This document shows, piece by piece, positions 28,297-36,419 of a DNA stretch of 36,802 bases. The DNA is taken from positions 1 through 36,802 of the IMG/VR virus record IMGVR_UViG_3300022833_000027; one strand, given 5' to 3'. Position numbers and translations under genes: made by a program. The DNA comes from a virus. Below the pieces are notes generated by a model, which made no database searches, was not told the DNA's origin, and saw only the letters and a list, made by a program, of their open reading frames with translations. The first letter of the stretch is position 1. Every line of letters starts with the position of its first letter.

Positions 28297-28787
28297 TAGC
28301 CGCGCCTCATGCTGACCATGCCGGGACCGCCCCGGATGTACCCAAGCAACAGGCCATCAACTGCAACAATGCGGGGCTTGCCAGTCGGCAGTGTCTCGCT
28401 GTCAATTGTGATTGGACCGACCTTGATGCTTTCGCTTGTGCTGCTGTTCACAATCGTTGCAAACGGCTCAATGCCGCCCTGCAAAATGTATGCCACTTCA
28501 AACTGCGCATAAATAATCTTTTGCGGAATTGAGTCAGGGTTTACTGGCCAGTCGTTTACGAGGTCATTAACCAAACGCGGCCATGCTAGTTGCTGAAACT
28601 GATATTGCTGCGAGCCGATAAACATATACTTGCGATCAAGAAATTTTGCCGCCTTGCGCAAGTTTATCTCGTTCGACGCTTCTGTCGCTTCTAAAGTAAA
28701 GCCCTGATCAATTGCATAGGACTCATAACCCGCAAGCGTTCCGTAGCTGTCAGCGGTCACGCCGCCGATGGTGGTATCAAGTGCCAT
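28296..28787 (-). CDS. DnaT-like head-tail connector protein
   Basis: A 163-residue protein matching the phage connector group annotated as DnaT-like: TADSYGTLAGYESYAIDQG, NLRKAAKFLDRKYMFIGSQ, QLAWPR and IYAQFEVAYILQGG. LLGYIRGGPGMVSMRRG closes it. It probably sits on the portal ring and links head and tail; despite the name it need not bind single-stranded DNA. First gene after the coat protein; overlaps the next gene by one base. Confidence 0.78.
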   Translation of the reverse strand: MALDTTIGGVTADSYGTLAGYESYAIDQGFTLEATEASNEINLRKAAKFLDRKYMFIGSQQYQFQQLAWPRLVNDLVNDWPVNPDSIPQKIIYAQFEVAYILQGGIEPFATIVNSSTSESIKVGPITIDSETLPTGKPRIVAVDGLLLGYIRGGPGMVSMRRG

Positions 28788-28823
28788 TGCAGCGCCCCTT
28801 GTTTGTCAGAATAACCTTTGTGA

Positions 28824-28847
28824 AGGGGCGAACCGAAGCCCGCCCCT
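28824..28847. repeat. UUCG-capped hairpin after the coat protein gene
   Basis: On the minus strand AGGGGCGGGC pairs with GTTCGCCCCT around TTCG: 10 bp counting G-U pairs. It lies 9 bases... after the coat stop in the direction of transcription and lacks a T-run, so it may protect the coat mRNA or slow polymerase rather than end transcription. Confidence 0.6.
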
Positions 28848-28856
28848 CTGCAAAAA

Positions 28857-30014
28857 TTAGCCTTGCAGCGTGGCGACAAAATCGCCTTTCCAGACCTTCG
28901 CACCGTAGAAAGTGGTGATGTCCAGCATCGACTTGCCGTAGCCTTTGTACATCGCCATCTCATAGACCAGACCAGAGAACGGGTCTTGGACGGTCAGGCG
29001 ATCGGCAGCCATGTCGCCGCCCTGTGGCATGGCAGGCGGACGCACAACCAACTCGGCCGCAGCGCGGTGAAACGCGAAGTTGCCGACATAGTTGTTGCCA
29101 ACTGTGATTGCGTTGTTGTCTGCAATCGCAACGCGGATGCCGGGTCCTTGGATCGTCAAGTTGCCAGACGCGCCGACGAAACCAGTGGCCACGACATACT
29201 TGTTTGCAGAGTCAGCTGCAAAAGTAATAACATCGCCAGATTTGTAGCCGGTTGCACCTGCGGTCACGGTATCAACCGCAATAGTGGTATCGCCAACTGC
29301 CAACGCGCCGTTGGTTAGACCATTTGTGGCTGTGCCTTTGACGTGCGACACGATGCCGTTGCTTTCCTTCAGCATCAGGCCCTGCAAGTTCAGCAGTTCG
29401 CCGCGACGTAGCAGATCTTCACCGCCAGACTCGTTTACCTTCTGCAATTGCGCTAGGTTGCGCAGCTTGGTGCCGGCGGCTGTGTTGATCGCCAGAGTCG
29501 CTTGGCCGTCCAGCGGCATTCCGTTGTCCACAAGAATCTGGCGCGCCTCAGCAATCACGTCAAAGTTGGTGCCGAATGGAGTCGTGCCAGCGGTGCCAAC
29601 TGCGCGCGATGCGCCTTGATAGAGTGTTAGCGCAGCGTAGTTTTCGATCTTGTTAGTGATACCGCGCATTGCCTGCGCGATCTGGTCGCCGTAGATGGTC
29701 TCGTACCCTGCGCCGTTGTTCAGTTTCAAGATGTCTTCGCCGGTGTACGGGATCTTGACGTTGGCCACCTTGTCGATTGTCGCGGTCTTGTTATCGACGG
29801 TCTGGTCATCGCCTTCTGGGATGGTCATCGACGGGGTGTAAGATTCGTTCACGAGCGAAGACCGCGTGAACGCAGACCGCACAACGCCGCCGAACGCAAC
29901 GCGCTCAGTCCCAGCGTTTACGGTCATGGAGGGGATTACGCCGACGAGTTCGCGACCGACGATGTCGGCGGCTTTGTAAATGTCTGCTGCGAGGTTGTCA
30001 AAAACGTTTGCCAT
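28857..30014 (-). CDS. Major capsid protein, P22 coat (gp5) type
   Basis: A 385-residue protein with the P22-type coat pattern: MANVFDNLAADIYKAADIVG, a long middle with DQIAQAMRGITNKIENYAAL, TLYQGASRAVGTAGTTPFG, ELLNLQGLMLKESNG, and a C-terminal FHRAAAELVVRPPAMPQGGD followed by RLTVQDPFSGL. Residues about 235-300 form the inserted I-like domain (VGDTTIAVDTVTAG). It forms the icosahedral head with the scaffold gene immediately upstream. The combination with a siphovirus tail is known in several phage groups. Confidence 0.93.
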   Translation of the reverse strand: MANVFDNLAADIYKAADIVGRELVGVIPSMTVNAGTERVAFGGVVRSAFTRSSLVNESYTPSMTIPEGDDQTVDNKTATIDKVANVKIPYTGEDILKLNNGAGYETIYGDQIAQAMRGITNKIENYAALTLYQGASRAVGTAGTTPFGTNFDVIAEARQILVDNGMPLDGQATLAINTAAGTKLRNLAQLQKVNESGGEDLLRRGELLNLQGLMLKESNGIVSHVKGTATNGLTNGALAVGDTTIAVDTVTAGATGYKSGDVITFAADSANKYVVATGFVGASGNLTIQGPGIRVAIADNNAITVGNNYVGNFAFHRAAAELVVRPPAMPQGGDMAADRLTVQDPFSGLVYEMAMYKGYGKSMLDITTFYGAKVWKGDFVATLQG

Positions 30015-30038
30015 GTTCAGTTAGTCCTTTTGTGGGGG

Positions 30039-30749
30039 TCAGCCTTGAATGCCGCCGCCTGATTTTGAGTGATTGGCACGCTCGCTTTGCGACATTGCGT
30101 CGAACTGCGCTCGCGTTACCGTTGGCTTGTCAGGCGTCCCGCCAGTCGATGCCGGTGGCTTCCCGCCCCCGCCTTTGCCTGCGGCCAAGACAAAATCAGA
30201 ATTGTCATCGTCCGCCGCAAGTTCCTTAGCCAAGTCGGCCAAGGTCGCACCGTGATCGGCACCGCTGCCAATCATGGGCTTTCCGTCCGAGGTCATGATC
30301 TTTGCAGAACCGTCCTCGTGAAACTGTATGCGGTCCATGTTAAATTGAGCCATTTTGTCAATCACGCTAGGCTTAAACCCGGCTTTCGCGAGTTCCGCTT
30401 TGAGGTCAGACGACGCGCCGCGTTGCATCATTTTGCTGATCCGGTCATTTGCGCCGGTCAGCTTGCCTTCGTAGTCAGCCGCCATTGCGTCCAGCTTGGC
30501 TTGCGCATCATCCGCGCCCTTGCCGGTGCCCTTGGCCTTGTCGGTTAGCTCGGCAATCTTGGCGTCAATATCTGCCGGGGTGCCGTACTTGCTGTAGGCC
30601 GCTGCGTTGCCGCGCTCCTTAGATAGAGCCGTCTTGAGGCCCGCAACGTCTTCCGGTGCGGCCAGTGCGCCTAGATCAAGGTGGCCGTCTGCTACGTGGC
30701 CTTGCAGCCACTCCGGCAACGTGGTGGCGTCTGATACTTCAATTTTCAT
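30039..30749 (-). CDS. Capsid scaffold protein
   Basis: A 236-residue, highly charged, helical protein: EWLQGHVADGHLDLGALA, KTALSKERGNAAAYSKYG, a coiled coil (DAKIAELTDKAKGTGKGADD), DLKAELAKAGFKPSVIDKMA and a Gly/Pro-rich basic end. Typical of scaffolds that guide coat assembly and leave before packaging. Directly upstream of the coat gene. GCGGGAAG precedes its ATG; a terminator lies 48 bases further upstream. Confidence 0.85.
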   Translation of the reverse strand: MKIEVSDATTLPEWLQGHVADGHLDLGALAAPEDVAGLKTALSKERGNAAAYSKYGTPADIDAKIAELTDKAKGTGKGADDAQAKLDAMAADYEGKLTGANDRISKMMQRGASSDLKAELAKAGFKPSVIDKMAQFNMDRIQFHEDGSAKIMTSDGKPMIGSGADHGATLADLAKELAADDDNSDFVLAAGKGGGGKPPASTGGTPDKPTVTRAQFDAMSQSERANHSKSGGGIQG

Positions 30750-30796
30750 GGTTTCAGCTTCCCGCTGTTGTGGTTCGCATCCCGCGAACGTGGAAA

Positions 30797-30816
30797 AACC
30801 CCGCCGAAGCAGGGTT
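30797..30816 (-). terminator. Rho-independent terminator upstream of scaffold
   Basis: The minus strand reads AACCCTGC-TTCG-GCGGGGTT: 8 bp with a UUCG tetraloop, followed by TTT. It would stop transcripts from the portal region and the moron genes before scaffold and coat, so late expression needs read-through, antitermination or a promoter I could not identify. Confidence 0.85.
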
Positions 30817-30848
30817 GTTTAGAGTGTGGTCGTTGGGTGGTAGGTTAT

Positions 30849-31229
30849 CTAAAAGTCGTGAATCATGTCATTTGTTGCCTCTCGCCATATATCGTTTTGT
30901 GACCTAAAGATTTGATCTCCTAGAAGTTTTTTTTCAGGATAAGCCCAAAACAATATGCTTTTGTTGTCATGTGCTATTCTAAGTTTTACAAATTCATCAG
31001 TCATCTTATATATAGGATGTGAAAATGCAATCTTAAACTCGTTGAAAAAGCACTTCTTTGATGAACAGCTTATAAACGATTCAAATCTACAATTAAGAGA
31101 CTTAGATATTTCAAGCGAAAACGTAGTCCATTTTTTCTCAATGTATGAAGATGAAAGTAATCTTCCGGCTCTTTTTGCTACCCCATATTCAAATTCGTAC
31201 TTACGTCCGCCCCAGCCACGGCCCAACAT
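30849..31229 (-). CDS. AT-rich moron gene, unknown 126-aa protein
   Basis: A 126-residue protein starting MLGRGWGGRKYEFEYGVAKRA. The body (KKWTTFSLEISKSLNCRFES, FEFVKLR-like strands, ILFWAYPEKKLLGDQIF) matches no family I know. It is strikingly AT-rich, around one third GC by eye after its first 30 codons, against about 55% around it, with unusual codons. Its ATG overlaps the upstream stop as TGATG. Flanked downstream by a strong terminator, it looks like a recently gained accessory gene. An open frame extends further upstream without support. Confidence 0.65.
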   Translation of the reverse strand: MLGRGWGGRKYEFEYGVAKRAGRLLSSSYIEKKWTTFSLEISKSLNCRFESFISCSSKKCFFNEFKIAFSHPIYKMTDEFVKLRIAHDNKSILFWAYPEKKLLGDQIFRSQNDIWREATNDMIHDF

Positions 31230-31456
31230 CACTCGTCGCCCAGCATTTTGACAACGCGCCCATGCTCTAGGGTTAGGTTCTCTGCGGCGAAAACCCTCAT
31301 ATCCCATTCTTGTCTTATGCTTTTATGCAATTCACCAGAAAGCCCGACCAATGCATTAGCTTGGCCAACGTTCATTCTCCCTTCGCAGACCGCTTCCATT
31401 GCGGCCAGCAAAAGCGCTCTATGGTCGCTCGGACTAGTTATTTTATTGGTTTTCAT
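31229..31456 (-). CDS. Small hypothetical protein of the moron cassette
   Basis: A 75-residue helical protein starting MKTNKITSPSDHRALLLAAMEAV. EGRMNVGQANALVGLSGELHK could be an HTH-like or four-helix part. Proteins of this kind appear as hypothetical genes in many phages. GGGAGGG precedes its ATG. GC is near normal, unlike the following AT-rich gene. The longer frame to 31477 has no ribosome site. Confidence 0.65.
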   Translation of the reverse strand: MKTNKITSPSDHRALLLAAMEAVCEGRMNVGQANALVGLSGELHKSIRQEWDMRVFAAENLTLEHGRVVKMLGDE

Positions 31457-31548
31457 ATCTCTGCCCTCCCAAGGCAACCCATTTTGTGAACCGGGCAGGC
31501 TGGATGGGGGCCAGCTTTTCGGCGTATCCGCCTATCCCTTTGCAAGCC

Positions 31549-32631
31549 TTAAAGCATTGCCCTCAATTCTGCAAGCGTTAACTCGCGCCCGTTGCCGTCG
31601 ACTAGATCCCGGAACTTGATCTTGCCGTCGCGCCAGAGTTGCGCGCGTCCCACGCCCAGCTTGTCGTTTTGCTCTGCCACGTCGCGACGGGATAGCCAGC
31701 CTTCAAACGTCGTGTCGGCTGCTACCTCCCCATCCATGCCTGCCCGCGTGGATGCTGGCACTTCGTCTATGTCAAACCCTAGCTCGCGGAACGACTTGAG
31801 CACCGGGACCGACGTGCTGCGGCATCCCCAATGCAAATTTCCCGGCCCGCCGCCCCAAGGCAGCTCGTGCCCAATCGGCTCGTGCGTATCAACCGTATAT
31901 GTCAGACCGTCGCGAACAGCGCATAGCACTGTGGTTCGCAAATCAATTGTTGATACCCACTGCAACGATTTGATGATGTCTTCGTTGCCCTCGTAAAGCG
32001 ATTGCCGCGACTTCTGCGACACGGCCTGCGTTGCTGATCGAACCAGGCTTTCGGCATTGCGCCGGGAAATCTCCATAAACCCCTGAACGGGCGAGCCGTT
32101 CTGCGTCCCGCCGCGAACAGCGCGGATCAGGGATGCGTTTGTCTGCCCCTCGGCAATGCCCAGCCGCATAGCGTCCGTAAAGCGTTGTAGCGTGTCGCCA
32201 GCCTGCCGGGATAGCCAATCCGATACCGGCGCGCCCTCAATCAGCACGCCGTCCACAATCGCAGCCAGTTGACCGCGCGTGATTGACGTTGTGATAAAGT
32301 CAAAGCCCAGCGCCTTGTTGATTGACGATGCAGCAAACGTGGTTTCAACGTCTGCCAGTTCACGCAGTTCGCCGATCAGCCGAGTGCTTTCCCCGCGATA
32401 AGCTGCGCGAATGGTTTCCTTGACCTGGCTCAACAGCTTTTCCAGCCGCGCCGCCTGTCGAGATGGTGCCGCAATGCCCGTTGGGTCAATCTTGGCAAGC
32501 TGCGCCACGATGTCGCCTTCGAGTTCTTTGAGAAACCGCGCTGCGTCCCGCAGCTGACCAGCCGTCAGCCGTTGCAGGTCCAGCGCGCGGCCCGTGATAG
32601 CGTCAAGGATTTCATCGTTTACGCTTGCCAT
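31549..32631 (-). CDS. Head morphogenesis protein, Mu F / SPP1 gp7-like
   Basis: A 360-residue protein. The first 220 residues are helical (LDLQRLTAGQLRDAARFLKE, TRLIGELRELADVE). The Mu F-type block follows: RNAESLVRSATQAVSQKSRQ, WVSTIDLRTTVLCAVRDGLT and LPWGGGPGNLHWGCRSTSVP with Cys and His as in the family. These minor head proteins bind the portal and affect the first DNA to enter. The C-terminus has GWLSRRDVAEQNDKLGVGRA. It lies between portal and scaffold as usual. Confidence 0.9.
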   Translation of the reverse strand: MASVNDEILDAITGRALDLQRLTAGQLRDAARFLKELEGDIVAQLAKIDPTGIAAPSRQAARLEKLLSQVKETIRAAYRGESTRLIGELRELADVETTFAASSINKALGFDFITTSITRGQLAAIVDGVLIEGAPVSDWLSRQAGDTLQRFTDAMRLGIAEGQTNASLIRAVRGGTQNGSPVQGFMEISRRNAESLVRSATQAVSQKSRQSLYEGNEDIIKSLQWVSTIDLRTTVLCAVRDGLTYTVDTHEPIGHELPWGGGPGNLHWGCRSTSVPVLKSFRELGFDIDEVPASTRAGMDGEVAADTTFEGWLSRRDVAEQNDKLGVGRAQLWRDGKIKFRDLVDGNGRELTLAELRAML

Positions 32632-32635
32632 TAGG

Positions 32636-32689
32636 TCACTTCTTTGGCTTGGGTTTACGCTTTGTCGGTGTCTTTGTGCCGTATGCCAT
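32636..32689 (-). CDS. Very small basic protein after the portal
   Basis: A 17-residue frame, MAYGTKTPTKRKPKPKK, with GGAGG seven bases ahead, starting right after the portal stop. Very basic. Tiny basic frames at this position occur in related phages; whether it is a protein product or only couples translation to the next gene is unknown. Confidence 0.45.
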   Translation of the reverse strand: MAYGTKTPTKRKPKPKK

Positions 32690-34099
32690 TTATGCCTCCA
32701 GTCCTAGGGGTTCGCCCGTCATCATCGGCGACGCCGACGCAATGCGGTCAGCCTCGTCTTGCGGGTTCAGGTCGCTGGCAACCATGCCGCGTCGTGCAAG
32801 CTCGCGCAGGAACGTTTCGCGGCTCATGTTGCCCGACTGCACAGCCTGCAACAGAACCGCCATCTCTTGCGCAGACATCATGCCGGCTGCGAATTCCTTG
32901 TTGACTGTCACGGTCGGCGTTACGTCATCGCGGCCAGCGTATTGCAGCATATAGATCATCGCCTGTTCAAGCGCGTCTTGCAGCGAATCAGCCGTCATAG
33001 CCAGCTGCGACGTTTCCTTTTCAGCATCAAGCGCGGCCCCGGTGGCGCTTTCAGACGACACGCGGGCGACAGTCAGTTGCAGGCCCAGCGTTTCCATCTG
33101 AAATTCAAGGTCTTTAAGATCTTGCCGTCCGGCGTCGATTGCGCGACCCGAATGTTCAACCCACTTTAGGTCAGCCGCCGGGTCGTTGGCCGTGGTCATC
33201 TGGCCAACGCTAATTGTGATCGGCTCGTCGTCTTGGCGGCCCGAACCGAACAGGATCGGCACCCTCGCAAAGTGCAGCACGTTTCGCTGATCAGATTGTG
33301 ACTGCCAATGCGCGATGTTGCAATCCGCCAAGTCGTCAAGCATAGGTTCGCCCGTAAAGAACCCGGTGCGGTTTGCATAAAACGGCACTAGCGTGATGTC
33401 ATCCATGTCGCTCATAGTCGGCTCTGCAAAAAGCACATATTCGCCATCGCCGCCTTCGCGCTTGCGATAAAGCCGGGTCATAACGCCGCCGACTTCCATG
33501 CGGTCCAGCACGCGAACCTGGTCTATTTCGACGCTTTTGAATTCGTCCTTGGGATCTTGCTCAGTAACGGACTCCATCAGCCGCAGTTGCGCCAGCACTG
33601 TGACGTTGCTAACAAGCTCTGTGCGCCAGCCTAGCACGTCCTCAACGCGAATGTGCGACAGGTACGGGCGCAGGCCCATAGACGCCACAGCGGCCCGCGT
33701 TACCTGCTCCGGGCGGGCTGGTGCGTCCACTAGGATATAAGCAATGCCAGAGGACAACCCGTCCTGAAAAACGTCGCGCGCAAACGTGGATAAATCCCGT
33801 CCGGCAAGGTCAATGTTCTTGGCCCATTCTGCAATGTCGTCTGGCGTTTCATCAGCAAGCTCAACCGGCCTGCGAAAGACCCGGCCAGTCATGTCGCGGA
33901 TTGCCTTCTTGTAGCCGTTGAACAGCCACGACATCGCCAAACGCTCGTCGTATGTCTCCTGCGATTCAGCCGTGAACTTTGGCAAATAAGTTGTGCTTTT
34001 GCGGCGCATGCCCTGCGTGCCGCCCATCAAAGCGCGACCACGGGCGGACGCTTCCACCATCTGTGCGACAGCTTTTGATCTTGCAGCGACTGCGGTCAT
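32690..34099 (-). CDS. Portal protein (DUF4055 type)
   Basis: A 469-residue protein with the DUF4055 portal layout: MRRKSTTYLPKFTAESQETY, YDERLAMSWLFNGYKKAIRD, MTGRVFRRPVEL, SSGIAYILVDAP, RPYLSHIRVEDVLGWRTEL, EPMLDDLADCNIAHWQSQSD and PITISVGQMTTAND. It forms the dodecameric DNA gate at one capsid corner and docks terminase. ATG overlaps the terL stop as ATGA. Length is normal. Confidence 0.92.
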   Translation of the reverse strand: MTAVAARSKAVAQMVEASARGRALMGGTQGMRRKSTTYLPKFTAESQETYDERLAMSWLFNGYKKAIRDMTGRVFRRPVELADETPDDIAEWAKNIDLAGRDLSTFARDVFQDGLSSGIAYILVDAPARPEQVTRAAVASMGLRPYLSHIRVEDVLGWRTELVSNVTVLAQLRLMESVTEQDPKDEFKSVEIDQVRVLDRMEVGGVMTRLYRKREGGDGEYVLFAEPTMSDMDDITLVPFYANRTGFFTGEPMLDDLADCNIAHWQSQSDQRNVLHFARVPILFGSGRQDDEPITISVGQMTTANDPAADLKWVEHSGRAIDAGRQDLKDLEFQMETLGLQLTVARVSSESATGAALDAEKETSQLAMTADSLQDALEQAMIYMLQYAGRDDVTPTVTVNKEFAAGMMSAQEMAVLLQAVQSGNMSRETFLRELARRGMVASDLNPQDEADRIASASPMMTGEPLGLEA

Positions 34100-35382
34100 A
34101 AACGTAAACTCCGAGATTCAAATGTGGGCTTCACGACGGGCATTTCATACGCCAGCGGATACCCTGCTGCGTCATTTTGATGGTCGAGTCCCGTCTTCTT
34201 ATCAGGCTCGCCGTTAGCGTCGTATGCCTGCTGCTCAAGGCAACGGGCAGTCTCGGGGCATGTATCGGGATTGACAAACACGCGCTTGTTCTGGAACGCC
34301 ATGTTCACGGCTAGGATCCGGTCCTTAACGCGGGGGTTCGACGGCTTGGCGCGGATTGTAAAACCTGCGCCGCGCAACAGCCCGATGTCAGAGATCGATG
34401 CGCCCTTGCTGCTGGCGTTAGCGCCGCTGGCGTCGGGATAGATCGTAACGTGGTGTCCAGCCCAGCGGTCCTTGATCGTGTCAATCATCGCCGGGGTGTC
34501 TCGCCCGCCCTTGATTTCGTCAACGCAGTGCCAATCGTTCTCGCGCAGGACGTAAGCGCAAGCGGCCATGTTGCCGACGTTAAAGTCCATACCCAGCTTG
34601 ATCGGCTCGCCGGGTTGCAGCGTCTCGCGGCTGCGGTTTACTTCGCGGTCGTATGACGTGTAAACGCTGCCCGATGTTAAGTTTACAAAGCGCCCCTCGA
34701 TGTAGGCGTCAATCAATCCAGCCGGGTAGCTGTTGCGCAAGTTTTCAACATAGTCGGTTGGCAAAGTTGGATTGCTGTATGTCGGGGCTTGGAAATATTC
34801 GTAGCCTTCGGTCGGCTCTTTGGCCCATCGCTCATAGACGAACCGAAAACCCTCTGGCGTCGTATAAGCCGACACGCGATTAAACGGGCGCTTGATGCCT
34901 TCGGGCTTTTGCCGGTTCCGCGCAATGATCTGGTTCCAGGCCTTTCGCGCTTGCTCCGTCTTAAGCGTATCTAGCTCGTCGACGTGCGCGCGATAGGTCT
35001 CGTAACCAACAATCCTTTCGGGATTGTCCATTGTGCGCAGAACAAAGTCCCCGAACCGTGGCCAGCTGGTATAGATGATGTTTTCGGACTTGTTCCACTT
35101 GTGCGGCACCCCGATGCGCTCAAGCCTGGCGCAGATACGCGGCGCGGTAATTAGGCGAACAAGGTCGTAGGTGGGCGCATACATGCCAATTAATGCCGTG
35201 GCGCTGTGTGCCGCGTCACCAATTGCAGACCAGACCATAACCTCAGACTTACCAGCGCCAAAGCCCGCGACAAACGCAGGGTGCTTCGCTTCCGATAACA
35301 GAAACCGTTCTTGCGGTTCAGTCAGGCTCAGATGAATCAGGTTTCGCGCGGTCAATTTGCCACCCATCAAAATGATGCACAT
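34096..35382 (-). CDS. terL: Terminase large subunit, complete right copy
   Basis: A 428-residue packaging motor protein. Walker A is GFGAGKS (40-46), Walker B with catalytic acid VDELD (134-138). The C-terminal RNase H-like nuclease has KLGMDFNVGN and IYPDASGAN as acidic motifs. It pumps DNA through the portal and cuts the concatemer. ATG at 35382 chosen; 35367 is an alternative, and an upstream TTG extends the frame without support. The left-end copy (1-575) is its near-identical counterpart. Confidence 0.95.
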   Translation of the reverse strand: MCIILMGGKLTARNLIHLSLTEPQERFLLSEAKHPAFVAGFGAGKSEVMVWSAIGDAAHSATALIGMYAPTYDLVRLITAPRICARLERIGVPHKWNKSENIIYTSWPRFGDFVLRTMDNPERIVGYETYRAHVDELDTLKTEQARKAWNQIIARNRQKPEGIKRPFNRVSAYTTPEGFRFVYERWAKEPTEGYEYFQAPTYSNPTLPTDYVENLRNSYPAGLIDAYIEGRFVNLTSGSVYTSYDREVNRSRETLQPGEPIKLGMDFNVGNMAACAYVLRENDWHCVDEIKGGRDTPAMIDTIKDRWAGHHVTIYPDASGANASSKGASISDIGLLRGAGFTIRAKPSNPRVKDRILAVNMAFQNKRVFVNPDTCPETARCLEQQAYDANGEPDKKTGLDHQNDAAGYPLAYEMPVVKPTFESRSLRL

Positions 35383-35707
35383 CAACTGCGCCTGTATTTT
35401 CGACCACATCCTTCTGGCCAAGGTGCTGTTTGCCAAGCCAAATAAGGATCGATGGCACGCCCTTTTCAGCGGCCTTCCACTGGTTTCTGCGCAGCGATGC
35501 CTTGCCGTGGCTCATGTTCTTTTTAATAAGGTCGGAGAAAGAATTGCCGTTGTGCTTTTTAAGCGCAATGTTCAACGTCTTATCCGTTACCTCGAAGATG
35601 TCGCAGATTTCGTCCTGCGTGCATTGAATCCGCGCCATGCCCTCGATTGTCTTAAACTGTTCGTCGGTCAGGGTGAAAGGCGGTCGGCCTGTAGGTTTCT
35701 TGGTCAT
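35318..35707 (-). CDS. terS: Terminase small subunit-like protein, right copy
   Basis: A 129-residue protein, counterpart of the gene at 511-900 with about six substitutions (for example Ile for Phe in TDKTLNIALKKHNG). The HTH-like stretch DEICDIFEVTDKTL is unchanged, so the packaging-site specificity should be the same. Overlaps terL by 65 bases. A GGCGGGACGCC hairpin lies directly before its ATG, whereas the left copy has GGCGGGAAGCC. Confidence 0.8.
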   Translation of the reverse strand: MTKKPTGRPPFTLTDEQFKTIEGMARIQCTQDEICDIFEVTDKTLNIALKKHNGNSFSDLIKKNMSHGKASLRRNQWKAAEKGVPSILIWLGKQHLGQKDVVENTGAVDVHHFDGWQIDRAKPDSSEPD

Positions 35708-35709
35708 CA

Positions 35710-35742
35710 GGCGTCCCGCCCTTTCTTTAGGGCTTCCCGCCC
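35710..35742 (-). repeat. Two hairpin repeats between mom and terS, right copy
   Basis: ggcgtcccgcc (35710-35720) and gggcttcccgccc (35730-35742). Compared with the left copy the two sequence variants are swapped between the two positions. Confidence 0.65.
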
Positions 35743-36419
35743 GTTGTGGAATTTGGAGCGTGTGGGTCGGTGCTACCCCGCCGCTGTTCAGGCTGGACGC
35801 CTGTCATCGCTTGCTTCACACGCTTAGGGTAAGGTTTTGATAAAGGTGCAATCTGTTTGCGCATTGCAGCGTCAAGGGGCATTAGGTATTTATGCTTATC
35901 GCCAGCCGGGACTTTTTCAACTCTAGGATCAGAATGTTTTAGATTTGGGAATGATGTTCGCAATGCCTTCGCATGCCATATCTTTCCCCTGAATTTCAAT
36001 GATGGGACACCCTTCATTGATCCCTCATAAAGCCAATTCCCGGCCTGATATACACCACCATGATGGCCTTGTGATTGATCTGCATAGCTAACAACCAGAC
36101 GCAAACCCGGCTGACTATCTGTCAAGAATCTCAAAGCAAGCCTAACAATTCTTGATACTGGCGATTTATGCCCTCGCCTCAATGCGATTCTCGTCAATTC
36201 GACAGCTTCATTTATCGTTATGTTATATGGTGAGCCTATCTGCGGATTTGCCCCATGCCCGAAGACAACAACCCCCATAAATTCGCCGCTTTCCCATGCG
36301 CCCAAAGCTACACGCTTCTGCAAGCTGCTTGGCAAGCATTCCGAATAATGCCAATTCTGACAAGCATACTTTGCAGCCGCATGTGTTGCCCAGTCTATGC
36401 GCAGATCAGCCTTGCCCAT
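35727..36419 (-). CDS. Mom-family DNA modification protein, right copy (different core)
   Basis: A 230-residue protein. It shares the first 20 residues exactly with the left copy and most of the last 35 (KPYPKRVKQA, RGSTDPHAPNSTTGG). The core keeps family motifs but is only about half identical: WHYSECLPSS, GAWESGEFMGVVVFGHGA, ELTRIALRRGHKSPVSRI, and SYADQSQGHHGGVYQAGNW with the same Asp-to-Tyr spacing of ten. Insertions and deletions give a slightly different length. Both copies appear intact, so they are alleles or paralogues of one function rather than gene and pseudogene. Confidence 0.7.
   Translation of the reverse strand: MGKADLRIDWATHAAAKYACQNWHYSECLPSSLQKRVALGAWESGEFMGVVVFGHGANPQIGSPYNITINEAVELTRIALRRGHKSPVSRIVRLALRFLTDSQPGLRLVVSYADQSQGHHGGVYQAGNWLYEGSMKGVPSLKFRGKIWHAKALRTSFPNLKHSDPRVEKVPAGDKHKYLMPLDAAMRKQIAPLSKPYPKRVKQAMTGVQPEQRRGSTDPHAPNSTTGGKP

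Noticed and set aside
28863-29619. Long plus-strand frames opposite the coat protein gene
   Set aside because: Shadow frames of a confidently identified coat gene; no ribosome sites and no family resemblance.
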